Assembly: GCA_030593145.1 (NCBI GenBank)
Contig: JAUVHU010000013.1
Span: 1 to 40,875 of the forward strand
Direction: 5' to 3'
Origin: Desulfobacteraceae bacterium
GTDB lineage: Bacteria; Desulfobacterota; Desulfobacteria; Desulfobacterales; ETH-SRB1
Length of the DNA: 40,875 nt
This document shows, one piece after another, positions 20,094-29,007 of the stretch; position 1 is the first letter of the stretch, and each line of letters begins with the position of its first letter. The notes beneath the pieces are model-generated. The model searched no databases. It worked only from the letters and a program-made list of their open reading frames with translations, and was not told where the DNA came from. The position numbers were made by a program, and so were the translations under genes.

Positions 20094-22694
20094 ATGTTTG
20101 GATTAAAACGGTTTTTCAAAAAACTACTGAAAGATGATACCCAAAAGGTTGAGCAGAAGTTCTCAGTTGATACCGTTAGGAATACCTTTACAAACAGATA
20201 TTTGAATTTTAAGACTCTTCTAAATACAAATAACGAGGTATTGGAACTCATAACCGACATGGAACAAGCCTTTTCCGGAAACCGCACTTTCGGCATGTCC
20301 TTTATTCGGACGAACTGTACAGCAATTTCAGTCAATATATATAAAATTATCGATTGCTTAAATGAAATAGCAAATGATAAATATAAAGTACTTCCGGAAG
20401 TACTTGAAGGTATTCTTCCAAAAATCGACAGGGAATTACAGCAGAAAAAGTTAGAGTCCGGGGACGAATTAGTTCTTCCTCTTGAGAGCGTCGATAAAAC
20501 TATGGCTGACCTTGTTGGAGCCAAGATGGCAAATCTTGGCGAGGTTAAAAATGCTGTTGGGCTTTCTGTCCCCGAGGGTTTTGTCATTACGGCTGCGGCC
20601 TATGAGCGCTTTCTGGAATACGCCGGTCTGCAGGATGAGATTAACCGTCAGACTCAATCCCTCGATCCGGCCGATATTGCCCGGCTTCATGAAACCAGTT
20701 CCGCCATCCAAAATCTTATCATTAATACGCCCTGCCCCCCGGAACTTGAAGATGCCATTATGAAAGCATACACAAACTTAATAAAAAAAACAGGGCATGA
20801 TATTCATGTTTCCATGCGCAGCAGCGCTCTTGGAGAAGATACAAAGAATGCCTCTTTTGCCGGACAGTATCGTTCCATACTCAACGTGGGCAGGGAAAAC
20901 CTGATCCTTTCCTACAAGGAGATTATTGCCAGCAAATATTCGGTTCCTGCAATTTCCTATCGTTCAAACAGGGGATTTCGTGATGAAGATATTATTATGA
21001 GTGTCGGCTGTATGGCTATGGTCGAGGCAAAAGCCGGCGGCGTCATGTATTCTGCAGATCCCGGCAATATACGTAATGAGTGCATTATAATTAATGCTGC
21101 CTGGGGACTTGGCAAGTCGGTGGTGGATGGAAGTATGGCCCCGGACCTCTTTATTCTTTCCAAAGAAAATCCGAAAATTATATTGAAAAATAAAATCAGC
21201 GCTAAGAAACAGCAGCTTGTTCCCGGAGTTTCAGAAGGAATACATCTTGCGGATGTGGCCGGAGAACAGGCAAACAATCCGGCAATTACCAATGAGCAGT
21301 CTGCCCTGTTAGGTGCATTGGCTCTACGCCTGGAAAAACATTTTGGCGATCCCCAAGATATTGAATGGGCCTTTAAGCCGGACGGCAGCGTCTCGATCTT
21401 ACAGAGCCGACCGCTGATGGTGCTTGGCGAAAAACTGACAGAGATTCAAACAAAGGTTGACTCTGCTACGGTAATCCTGTCAGACGGTGTGACAGCCAGC
21501 CCGGGAGTGGCCAGTGGTCCTGCCTTTGTGGTTGAGACAACTGTAGATATGCTGCGGTTTCCTTCAGGAGCCGTACTTGTGACCAAAAATCCTCTGCCTC
21601 AATGGGCAGCGCTCTTAAATAGTGCTGTTGCCGTCATTACAGACAAAGGAGGCGTTACTGGTCACCTGGCGGCTGTGGCTCGAGAATTCAAGATTCCAGC
21701 TCTTGTTGGAACTTCAACTGCTACCAAACATATCCATAATGAAGACCTCGTTACAGTCGATGCGACCGGTCGCACAGTCTATGCCGGCAGAGCCGAATCC
21801 CTTCTTAAAAAGGCGGTTGAAAAGACAAGCTTGATAAAAGGAAGTCCTGTTCATAACACTCTTGGAAATGTCTTAAAATATATTGCACCGCTCAATCTTA
21901 CCGATCCGGATGCATCAAATTTTACACCTGAAGGATGCCGGACTATACACGACATTACCCGTTTCGCTCATGAGATGTCCCTGCAAGAGCTTTTTGGGTT
22001 CAAAAAGGATCCTTCTTTCCCGGAGCATTTAGCCAAAAGACTGGTTATTGATGTTCCTATGCAGTGGTGGATTATTGATCTAATTGGTGGTTGTAGAGAA
22101 GGAATTGAAGGGGATACGATAAAACTTAAAGATATAATATCCGATCCCATGCTGACCTTGTGGGAGGGGATAACAGCTATACCTTGGAAAGGTCCGCCTC
22201 CGATAGATACAAAAGGATTTTTTTCCGTCATGTATGGAGCGACATTAGACAGGAGTCTTGTCCCTGGTATGCCTTCACGTTATAATGAACGCAATTATCT
22301 TATAATATCCAAAAATTTTTGCCATCTCAGTTCACGATTCGGTTTTCATTTTTCGACTGTAGAAGCTTTTTTTGGCGAGAAAGTAGCGGAAAATTACATC
22401 TGTTTTAATTTTAACGGCGGAGCTGCTGATGATGCACGCAGGGCGCGAAGAGCTAATCTTATTAAATTGATTCTGGAAAAATTCGATTTTTGGGTTAAGA
22501 TCAAGGGCGATACGGTTTTTGCCCGGCTGGAGCGACAGGAAATACCCTTTTTAAAAGAAAGATTAAAGGTTCTCGGTCATCTTGTAATGCACACAAGACA
22601 GTTGGATATGGTCCTGTCCAACAACGGAAGAGTGAACAAATACCTGGAAGAAATGCTAAAAGAACTTTCTTCATTTGTGGATGTTGCCCAATGA
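20094..22694 (+). CDS. PEP synthase/PPDK-like protein: ATP-grasp + swivelling phospho-His domain + unusual C-terminal domain
   Basis: 866 aa; PPDK_N-like GAKMANLGEVKNAVGLSVPEGFVIT...HVSMRSSALGEDTKNASFAGQYRSILNV...DIEWAFKPDGSVSILQSRPL; PEP-utilizer mobile domain GGVTGHLAAVAREFKIPALVGT. The C-terminus does not read as the PEP/pyruvate TIM barrel. Confidence 0.88.
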   Translation: MFGLKRFFKKLLKDDTQKVEQKFSVDTVRNTFTNRYLNFKTLLNTNNEVLELITDMEQAFSGNRTFGMSFIRTNCTAISVNIYKIIDCLNEIANDKYKVLPEVLEGILPKIDRELQQKKLESGDELVLPLESVDKTMADLVGAKMANLGEVKNAVGLSVPEGFVITAAAYERFLEYAGLQDEINRQTQSLDPADIARLHETSSAIQNLIINTPCPPELEDAIMKAYTNLIKKTGHDIHVSMRSSALGEDTKNASFAGQYRSILNVGRENLILSYKEIIASKYSVPAISYRSNRGFRDEDIIMSVGCMAMVEAKAGGVMYSADPGNIRNECIIINAAWGLGKSVVDGSMAPDLFILSKENPKIILKNKISAKKQQLVPGVSEGIHLADVAGEQANNPAITNEQSALLGALALRLEKHFGDPQDIEWAFKPDGSVSILQSRPLMVLGEKLTEIQTKVDSATVILSDGVTASPGVASGPAFVVETTVDMLRFPSGAVLVTKNPLPQWAALLNSAVAVITDKGGVTGHLAAVAREFKIPALVGTSTATKHIHNEDLVTVDATGRTVYAGRAESLLKKAVEKTSLIKGSPVHNTLGNVLKYIAPLNLTDPDASNFTPEGCRTIHDITRFAHEMSLQELFGFKKDPSFPEHLAKRLVIDVPMQWWIIDLIGGCREGIEGDTIKLKDIISDPMLTLWEGITAIPWKGPPPIDTKGFFSVMYGATLDRSLVPGMPSRYNERNYLIISKNFCHLSSRFGFHFSTVEAFFGEKVAENYICFNFNGGAADDARRARRANLIKLILEKFDFWVKIKGDTVFARLERQEIPFLKERLKVLGHLVMHTRQLDMVLSNNGRVNKYLEEMLKELSSFVDVAQ

Positions 22695-22764
22695 CTGATC
22701 GAGCAGCCAAGTATTAAACGATAATTCTGATAGCGCTGAATTAGATCTTACTGGGGGTTTAGAC

Positions 22765-24531
22765 ATGACTCAGGAAAAGGAGTTACACAGATATTATGCC
22801 CGCTTGCGCGCAAAGTTCATAGCCATCATTTCTTTCATAGCTTTTATTCCATTAATACTTTTAGGCGGAACTACTTACTATCACTATAGCACTACGGTCA
22901 AGGAAAAGATAAGAAACGAATTAAAATTAGTAGCAAAAAACAGAAAAAGCACCATTGATCTTTTTCTAAATGACAGGGCTAACAGTTTAAGTGTTCTGGC
23001 TTATACGCACCGCTTTGACTTCTTGAAGAAAAAAGAAAACCTGCACAATGTTTTTCAGTCGTTAAAAATGGTTGACAGCGCCTTTCAGGATATGGGCGTG
23101 ATCAACAATAATGGTAAACAAGTTGCTTATATCGGGCCATATCACTTAACCGGCAAACAATACAGTGCGGCAAAATGGTTTAAGGCGGTTATGGAAAAAG
23201 ATATCTATATCAGTGATGTCTTTCTTGGTTTTAAAAAAGTTCCTCATTTTGTCATTGCCGTAAAAAGTATAGAAAATGGAAAGCCGTGGATATTGCGAAC
23301 GACCATAGACCTAAACATGATAAATCATTTTATGAGCACAGCCCTTCTGGATAAACACGGAGGTAACGCATATATCCTGAACAGAAAAGGTATCTATCAA
23401 ATAAGCACCACTGATCACAACATGATACTGACTAAATCCGAATTCAAAATGCCTTCCGTCTTTCGAGGCATACAAGAAACGGAAAAACGCCGGAAAGGCA
23501 AGGCTCTCTTTTGTGCCAGCGCCTGGTTAAAAAACAACGACTGGCTGATGGTAATCGAACAGGATTTAAAATATGAGCTGGGCACTATGGTTCGTGTTAA
23601 AAATACCATTCTTTTCATCTTTATAATCAGCTCCCTTATTATCATTATCAGCACCATTCTTATTACCACTCGGGTATTTGCAAGGCTGGAAAAAATCGAC
23701 AGAGAAAAATTGCAGCTTAGTGAGCAGCTTATTCGCTCTGACAGATTAGCGGCCATCGGTAAATTAGCAAGCGGTATCGCTCACGAAATCAACAATCCCC
23801 TGGCTGTTATCGCTGAAAAGGCCGGCTGGATAGAAGACCTGCTGACCGAAGAGGATGTAAAGAATAGCCCTAATTACAGTGAGTTGATCAAATCTACCGA
23901 GGATATCAAAAAACATGTTAAGCGGGGTAAGAAAGTCATCAGTCGTCTTATGGGGTTTGCCCGTAAGGAAGATATTGTGCATGAAAATATAGATATAAAC
24001 TCTGTTCTTGATGAAACACATGATTTCTTGAACAAAAAGGCAATGTTTCAGAATATAACCATAATGAAAGAATTCCAGGATAACTTGCCAAGTATAGTCA
24101 CTGACGGGGCGCAATTACAACAGGTCTTTATCAACATAGTAAATAATGCTATAGATGCGATTAATAAAGATGGCGTGATACGTCTCATTACAAAGGAGCA
24201 GGACAGGGGTGTTCTGGTTGCTATCACTAATACGGGGCCGGGCATACCGAAGGAAATTCAAGAAAAGATATTTGATCCGTTTTTTACGACTAAACCGGTC
24301 GGCAAGGGTACCGGCCTGGGACTTTCCACGAGTTATGATATAATTGAAAAATTAGGAGGCCAGCTTACGGTAGAAAGCGAAGTCGGCAAGAGTGCCGGCC
24401 TGGTACTTTCCACGAGTTATGGTATAATTGAAAAATTAGGAGGCCAGCTTAGAATGGAAAGCGAAGTCGGCAAGGGGACAACATTTTATATTACGCTGCC
24501 TCCTTCTTGTAAGCAGGAAACAAAAGTCTAA
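22765..24531 (+). CDS. Sensor histidine kinase with a Cache-like extracytoplasmic domain
   Basis: N-terminal TM, approximately 240-aa sensor region, second TM, LASGIAHEINNPLAVIAEKAGWIEDLL, NIVNNAIDAINKDG, GPGIPKEIQEKIFDPFFTTKPVGKGTGLGLSTSY. Confidence 0.94.
   Translation: MTQEKELHRYYARLRAKFIAIISFIAFIPLILLGGTTYYHYSTTVKEKIRNELKLVAKNRKSTIDLFLNDRANSLSVLAYTHRFDFLKKKENLHNVFQSLKMVDSAFQDMGVINNNGKQVAYIGPYHLTGKQYSAAKWFKAVMEKDIYISDVFLGFKKVPHFVIAVKSIENGKPWILRTTIDLNMINHFMSTALLDKHGGNAYILNRKGIYQISTTDHNMILTKSEFKMPSVFRGIQETEKRRKGKALFCASAWLKNNDWLMVIEQDLKYELGTMVRVKNTILFIFIISSLIIIISTILITTRVFARLEKIDREKLQLSEQLIRSDRLAAIGKLASGIAHEINNPLAVIAEKAGWIEDLLTEEDVKNSPNYSELIKSTEDIKKHVKRGKKVISRLMGFARKEDIVHENIDINSVLDETHDFLNKKAMFQNITIMKEFQDNLPSIVTDGAQLQQVFINIVNNAIDAINKDGVIRLITKEQDRGVLVAITNTGPGIPKEIQEKIFDPFFTTKPVGKGTGLGLSTSYDIIEKLGGQLTVESEVGKSAGLVLSTSYGIIEKLGGQLRMESEVGKGTTFYITLPPSCKQETKV
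24301..24468 (+). repeat. In-frame tandem duplication (2 x 84 bp) inside the kinase ATPase domain
   Basis: GKGTGLGLSTSYDIIEKLGGQLTVESEV followed by GKSAGLVLSTSYGIIEKLGGQLRMESEV; the nucleotides are nearly identical. Confidence 0.95.
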
Positions 24532-24662
24532 GCTCAGAAGAATTAGTCGAGTGATCGAGCGGGGAAATGGTATCAATGATAATAGGTAACCGTTCACGGT
24601 TTACGGTTCGCAGTTAACGGTTAACCGTTGAACCGTAACAATATTATAAAGGAGATAGGAAA

Positions 24663-25064
24663 ATGCAGGAAATTCAGGTGCTGCTGGTCGATGACGAGGA
24701 TGACTTTAGAATAACTCTTGCTAAGAGGCTGAAATTAAGAAAGGTAAATGTCACGGATGTAGCAAGCGGCAACGAGGCTATAGAGCTGGTCAAACAAAAG
24801 TCTTTTGACGTAGCTGTTGTAGACGTTAAGATGCCGGGGATCGACGGTATTGAAACCTTGAAGCAGCTCAAGCAGATACAGCCGGCCATGGAGATCGTCA
24901 TGCTTACCGGACATGCCTCGATCGAGTCGGGCATGGAAGCCATGAAATTAGGCGCTTATGATTATGTAATGAAACCTTGTGATATCGACGAACTGCTTAT
25001 CAAAACCGGAGACGCTTTCCAACACAAACTGCTCAAGGAAAAAGAAAAAACAAGCGGCAATTAA
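24663..25064 (+). CDS. Response regulator receiver protein
   Basis: IQVLLVDDEDDFRITLAKRL...VVDVKMPGIDGIETLKQL...IVMLTGHASIESGMEAMKLGAYDYVMKPCDIDEL. Confidence 0.94.
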   Translation: MQEIQVLLVDDEDDFRITLAKRLKLRKVNVTDVASGNEAIELVKQKSFDVAVVDVKMPGIDGIETLKQLKQIQPAMEIVMLTGHASIESGMEAMKLGAYDYVMKPCDIDELLIKTGDAFQHKLLKEKEKTSGN

Positions 25065-25068
25065 CAGA

Positions 25069-25749
25069 TTATGACCATATCTCTCTTCTGTCCTCATCGT
25101 GATCTATCATATAAAGAAGAGTGGTCTTTGTTTTTAGAACTTCAATAAGTTCAGGAAACCTTGACCGGTCAACACCGTATGTGCGAATGTAAACATTGTG
25201 GCACCCTTCCGGCACCCGTTCATATGAACTCAAAATACTTGCAATACGGCCATCATATTCCCGGATAATATCGGCAATCTCCTTGATAGAGCCCGGCCGG
25301 TTTTTCAACTGAAGAGCAAACTGAACCCCTTTGTTACTAACTCCTGTCAGTGAAATTAATACTCTGAACAGATCTGTTTGAGTAATAGTCCCCACGACCT
25401 TATCATCATGGTCAACCACAGGAACGCCTGATATTCTATTTTTCAGAAGCACCCCGGCTGTCTCTTCCACAGTATAATCAAAAGGAACTGTGATAAGCCT
25501 TTTGGGCATAATCTCCTTTATCTTGACCGTGGACAGTATATAATTAAGCTCATGAACCGATAGCGTGGTAGCATCAGAGGCTGACGCCCTTTTTATATCC
25601 CTGTCGGTAATGACTCCGACAAGCTTATCTTTTTTCGTAACCGGCAGCATACGAATTTCATGTTTTTTCAAGAGGTTCATGGCATCATGAATGGATTCAT
25701 TTAAATCAATAGTGAAAACAGTTCTACTCATCCAGTTCTTAACTAACAC
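25069..25749 (-). CDS. CBS-pair + ACT domain protein (AcuB-like), paralog 1
   Basis: MLVKNWMSRTVFTIDLNESIHDAMNLLKKHEIRMLPVTKKDKLVGVITDRDIKRASASDA... two CBS; FALQLKNRPGSIKEIADIIREYDGRIASILSSYE is ACT-like. Confidence 0.9.
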   Translation of the reverse strand: MLVKNWMSRTVFTIDLNESIHDAMNLLKKHEIRMLPVTKKDKLVGVITDRDIKRASASDATTLSVHELNYILSTVKIKEIMPKRLITVPFDYTVEETAGVLLKNRISGVPVVDHDDKVVGTITQTDLFRVLISLTGVSNKGVQFALQLKNRPGSIKEIADIIREYDGRIASILSSYERVPEGCHNVYIRTYGVDRSRFPELIEVLKTKTTLLYMIDHDEDRREIWS

Positions 25750-25782
25750 GCTAATGCCTCCACAAAATGATCAATATTACAT

Positions 25783-25825
25783 GAGACCTTTGAAAAATGT
25801 TCAATTTCGTTCAAGTTCAGGAAAC
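25783..25825. repeat. Family A element fragment (one end only), copy A4
   Basis: gagacctttgaaaaatgttcaatttcgttcaagttcaggaa matches the A3 left end, then diverges. Confidence 0.75.
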
Positions 25826-25926
25826 GGGGATCAGGGCTGAACTAATGCTTACCTCCTTTTCACTAACCCCGACTACTGCAATAAATTCCGGCCTGAATAT
25901 TTTCTCCAGTTTATTAACACCCATTC

Positions 25927-26604
25927 CTAAAAAACCATCCTTTTCCTATCAATATGATCAATTATATAAAGCAGGGTGGCCTTTTCTCTGATCTCTTCAA
26001 TCAGCCTTTCAAGAGAGGGACGATCAATATCGATTATCCGGATAAAAACCTTGCGATGTCCATTAGGAACCTCATCATAAGAAGTCAGAATGCTCGACAC
26101 GCGGCTGCCATAGCTTCTGATAATATCTGTAATCTCCTTAAGTGTATGCGGCTTGTCAGTCAATTGAATGGCAAACTGGATACCCTTTTTCCCAAAACCG
26201 GTTAAGGAAAATATCACCCTGCATAGATCCGACAGGGTAATTATTCCCACCAGACCCCCTTCATGATCAACCACAGGCATACCTGATATTTTATTTAGCA
26301 AAATGATTTCGGCTGCTTCCTCTACGGTTAAATCAAAAGGAGCTGTATAGGGATCTCCGGTCATGATCTCCTTTATCTTAATTCCGCTAATTAATTCTTG
26401 TATAGCATGGGGTTCTAATGAGGCAGCACTTGAAGCCGATGCCCTTTTTACATCTCTGTCTGTCACCACCCCGACAAGCTTGTTTTTTTCCATAACCGGT
26501 AGCATGCGTATTTCGTGCTTTTCCAACAGCGCCTTAGCATCCTGCATGGTATCTTCTATATCGACTGTGATAACCGGCTTAGACATCCAATATCTTACAA
26601 GCAT
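25927..26604 (-). CDS. CBS-pair + ACT domain protein (AcuB-like), paralog 2
   Basis: MLVRYWMSKPVITVDIEDTMQDAKALLEKHEIRMLPVMEKNKLVGVVTDRDVKRASASSA...; alignable with 25069-25749 over its whole length. Confidence 0.9.
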   Translation of the reverse strand: MLVRYWMSKPVITVDIEDTMQDAKALLEKHEIRMLPVMEKNKLVGVVTDRDVKRASASSAASLEPHAIQELISGIKIKEIMTGDPYTAPFDLTVEEAAEIILLNKISGMPVVDHEGGLVGIITLSDLCRVIFSLTGFGKKGIQFAIQLTDKPHTLKEITDIIRSYGSRVSSILTSYDEVPNGHRKVFIRIIDIDRPSLERLIEEIREKATLLYIIDHIDRKRMVF

Positions 26605-26614
26605 TATAGACCTC

Positions 26615-26697
26615 TTTGAATTGTTGATTTATGATTGTTGATTGTTGATTGATGGAATAGGATAGCTCTATCTTTTCAATCGACAATCATCAATCCT
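26615..26697. repeat. Short inverted repeat of ttgattgttgattg / caatcgacaatcatcaatc
   Basis: gaattgttgatttatgattgttgattgttgattgatgg ... caatcgacaatcatcaatcctt. Confidence 0.6.
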
Positions 26698-26724
26698 TGC
26701 TCTGACCACTCGACCACTCAAAAG

Positions 26725-26891
26725 ATGAACGTCCAACATCGAACATTGAACATCGAACGTCGAATAATGATGTCGCTCCGCTCTTCAAATTGTTTTAAAA
26801 TCGAATAAAAAAAACCTCTGACCTCTGACCTCTGTTTCTTCATTTTTTACATTCAACATTCGATGTTGGACGTTCGATGTTCGATGTTCAT
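26725..26891. repeat. Family C palindromic element, copy C1
   Basis: Arm atgaacgtccaacatcgaacattgaacatcgaacgtcgaat, inverted arm attcaacattcgatgttggacgttcgatgttcgatgttcat. Confidence 0.8.
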
Positions 26892-26956
26892 TTTAACTGT
26901 TTATAATCTACATTATCATATAGATGAAAGTCAATTTATTGCTTGTTTTTATAGAT

Positions 26957-28978
26957 TTACGAAACCGCCTCCAGAACAATTGCCGTCCGTGTCGGAAGAT
27001 ATAAACTGAGCAAATTTCTCTTCTCGCTCCCTGAAGCAGTAACATCGGTCAGATGAAATTGATCCGGCACCAACCTGCCATAGCCACCGTATTTGGCGGC
27101 ATCGGTGTCAAGGATCATCCTGTATTTCCCATGCGGCGCATCAAAACGGTAATTATCATGGGAGCAGGCTGGATGAAAATTGAACACAAACAGAAGTCTG
27201 CCTCGTTTAAATGCAATAACCTTATCATCTATATGTTCAAATAATAAATGCGGCCCCGGAAACTCTAAAAGCCTGTACTGTTTGGCCAGTGCAATCATAT
27301 CTCTGTCAAAACGGGCAATAAAATGATACTTCAGAGTTGTATCATCAACAAGGCTCCATTGACGCCGCGCATAAAAGTATGACCATGAATTTTCCTCGCG
27401 CGGAAAATCAATCCATTCAGGATGACCGAACTCGTTACCCATAAAGTTGAGATAACCGTTTCCCGCAGTACACATGGTAATAAACCGGATGAGCTTATGC
27501 AGAGCAATGCCCCTGTCAATAATGATATTTTCATCAGAAACACTCATATGGTCGTACATCTCCGAACCAATGAGCCGGAATATGAGAGTCTTATCGCCCA
27601 CGAGAGCCTGATCGTGGGATTCAGCATAACTTATGGTTTTTTCGTCAATTCTTCTGTTAGTCAGTTCATGCCACAAATGCCCCATATGCCAGCTCTCGTC
27701 ACACACTTCTTTTGTCAGCCTGATCCAGTAATCCGGAACACCCATTGCAAACCTGTAATCAAAACCGATCCCTCCATCTGATGATGAAACAGCCAGCCCC
27801 GGCATTCCGCTGATATCTTCCGCTATAGTAACCGCATCAGAACGCAATTCATGAATAAGCCGGTTAGCCAGAGATAGATATACAAGCGCTTCCTCATCAA
27901 CACTATCGTTAAAATAATCGTCATAAGAAGTAAATGCTGTTCCCAGTCCGTGGTGATAGTAAAGCATGCTGGTAATGCCGTCAAAACGGAACCCGTCAAT
28001 ACGATATTCGTCAAGCCAAAAGCGACAATTGGAAAGAAGAAAATGCAGGACCTGATGTTTTCCGTAATCAAAACAGCGAGAATCCCAGGCTTTGTGTAAT
28101 CCCCGCAGCCCATCGTGAAAATACTGGTATAGGGTACCATCAAAAAGGCTGATCCCTTCAACCTCATTTGAAACCGCATGGGAATGAACAATATCTATGA
28201 TCACTGTCAGGCCGGCCGCATGAGCTGTGTCCACCAGCTCCTTGAATTCTTCCGGCGTCCCGAATCTTGATGAAACGGCAAAAAAACTCGAAACATGGTA
28301 GCCAAAAGAACCGTAATAAGGATGTTCAGGGATTGCCATTAACTGCAAAGTATTATAACCGGCGGCTGCTATCCTTGGAATAATGCGTGCTGTAAATTCG
28401 TTGTAAGAACCGACCTTTTCCTCTTCCTGGGCCATGCCGACATGGGCTTCGTAAACAAACAGAGGTGTTTGCGCGGGCTGAAAATCGCTGCATTGCCAGC
28501 AATATGGTGAAGGAGGCAGCCAGACCTGAGCATTAAAAATTAGTGTTTTCGGATCCTGAACCACACGTCTTGCATATGCCGGTATCCGGTCACCCTCTCC
28601 GCCGGGCCAGTGTATGCGAAGCCGGTAAAGATCTCCATGTTCCAGCGTCTTTGAAGAAAGCCTGATTTCCCATACGCCTTCATTTCCAACAGGCTCCAGC
28701 TCAAACTCCTTTTTTTCCTGCCAGCCGGACATATCTCCGATCATATATATTGCACTTGCGTTGGGCGCCCATTCACGGAATATCCATTCGCTGCCGTTAA
28801 AATGAAGACCAAAATATTCGTGACCGGACGCAAATTCCGGCAGGCTCATTGTTCCACCGGTCAGCCTTTCCTCAGTTTCACGGATGCACTTTTGTCTGCT
28901 TCTAAGAATTTTTTCATACGGCCGCAGATATGGATCGGAATCAATAAATCGCTTTAATGGATCAACAGTTAGTTTCAT
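26957..28978 (-). CDS. glgB: 1,4-alpha-glucan branching enzyme, eukaryote-like (GH13_8-like)
   Basis: 673 aa; DPYLRPYEKILRSRQ..., GFRFDGITSMLYYHHGLG, TIAEDISGMPGL, NRRIDEKTISYAESHDQALVGDKT, GYLNFMGNEFGHPEWIDFPRE, YARRQWSL, FNFHPACSHDNYR. Confidence 0.93.
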   Translation of the reverse strand: MKLTVDPLKRFIDSDPYLRPYEKILRSRQKCIRETEERLTGGTMSLPEFASGHEYFGLHFNGSEWIFREWAPNASAIYMIGDMSGWQEKKEFELEPVGNEGVWEIRLSSKTLEHGDLYRLRIHWPGGEGDRIPAYARRVVQDPKTLIFNAQVWLPPSPYCWQCSDFQPAQTPLFVYEAHVGMAQEEEKVGSYNEFTARIIPRIAAAGYNTLQLMAIPEHPYYGSFGYHVSSFFAVSSRFGTPEEFKELVDTAHAAGLTVIIDIVHSHAVSNEVEGISLFDGTLYQYFHDGLRGLHKAWDSRCFDYGKHQVLHFLLSNCRFWLDEYRIDGFRFDGITSMLYYHHGLGTAFTSYDDYFNDSVDEEALVYLSLANRLIHELRSDAVTIAEDISGMPGLAVSSSDGGIGFDYRFAMGVPDYWIRLTKEVCDESWHMGHLWHELTNRRIDEKTISYAESHDQALVGDKTLIFRLIGSEMYDHMSVSDENIIIDRGIALHKLIRFITMCTAGNGYLNFMGNEFGHPEWIDFPREENSWSYFYARRQWSLVDDTTLKYHFIARFDRDMIALAKQYRLLEFPGPHLLFEHIDDKVIAFKRGRLLFVFNFHPACSHDNYRFDAPHGKYRMILDTDAAKYGGYGRLVPDQFHLTDVTASGSEKRNLLSLYLPTRTAIVLEAVS

Positions 28979-29007
28979 GTATAATTAAATTCAGACCTCC
29001 TGAGCTC

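Noticed and set aside
26725-26891. Possible CRISPR array from the repeated gaacatcgaac words
   Set aside because: The words are contiguous and form inverted arms; there are no regular spacers and no cas genes in the window.
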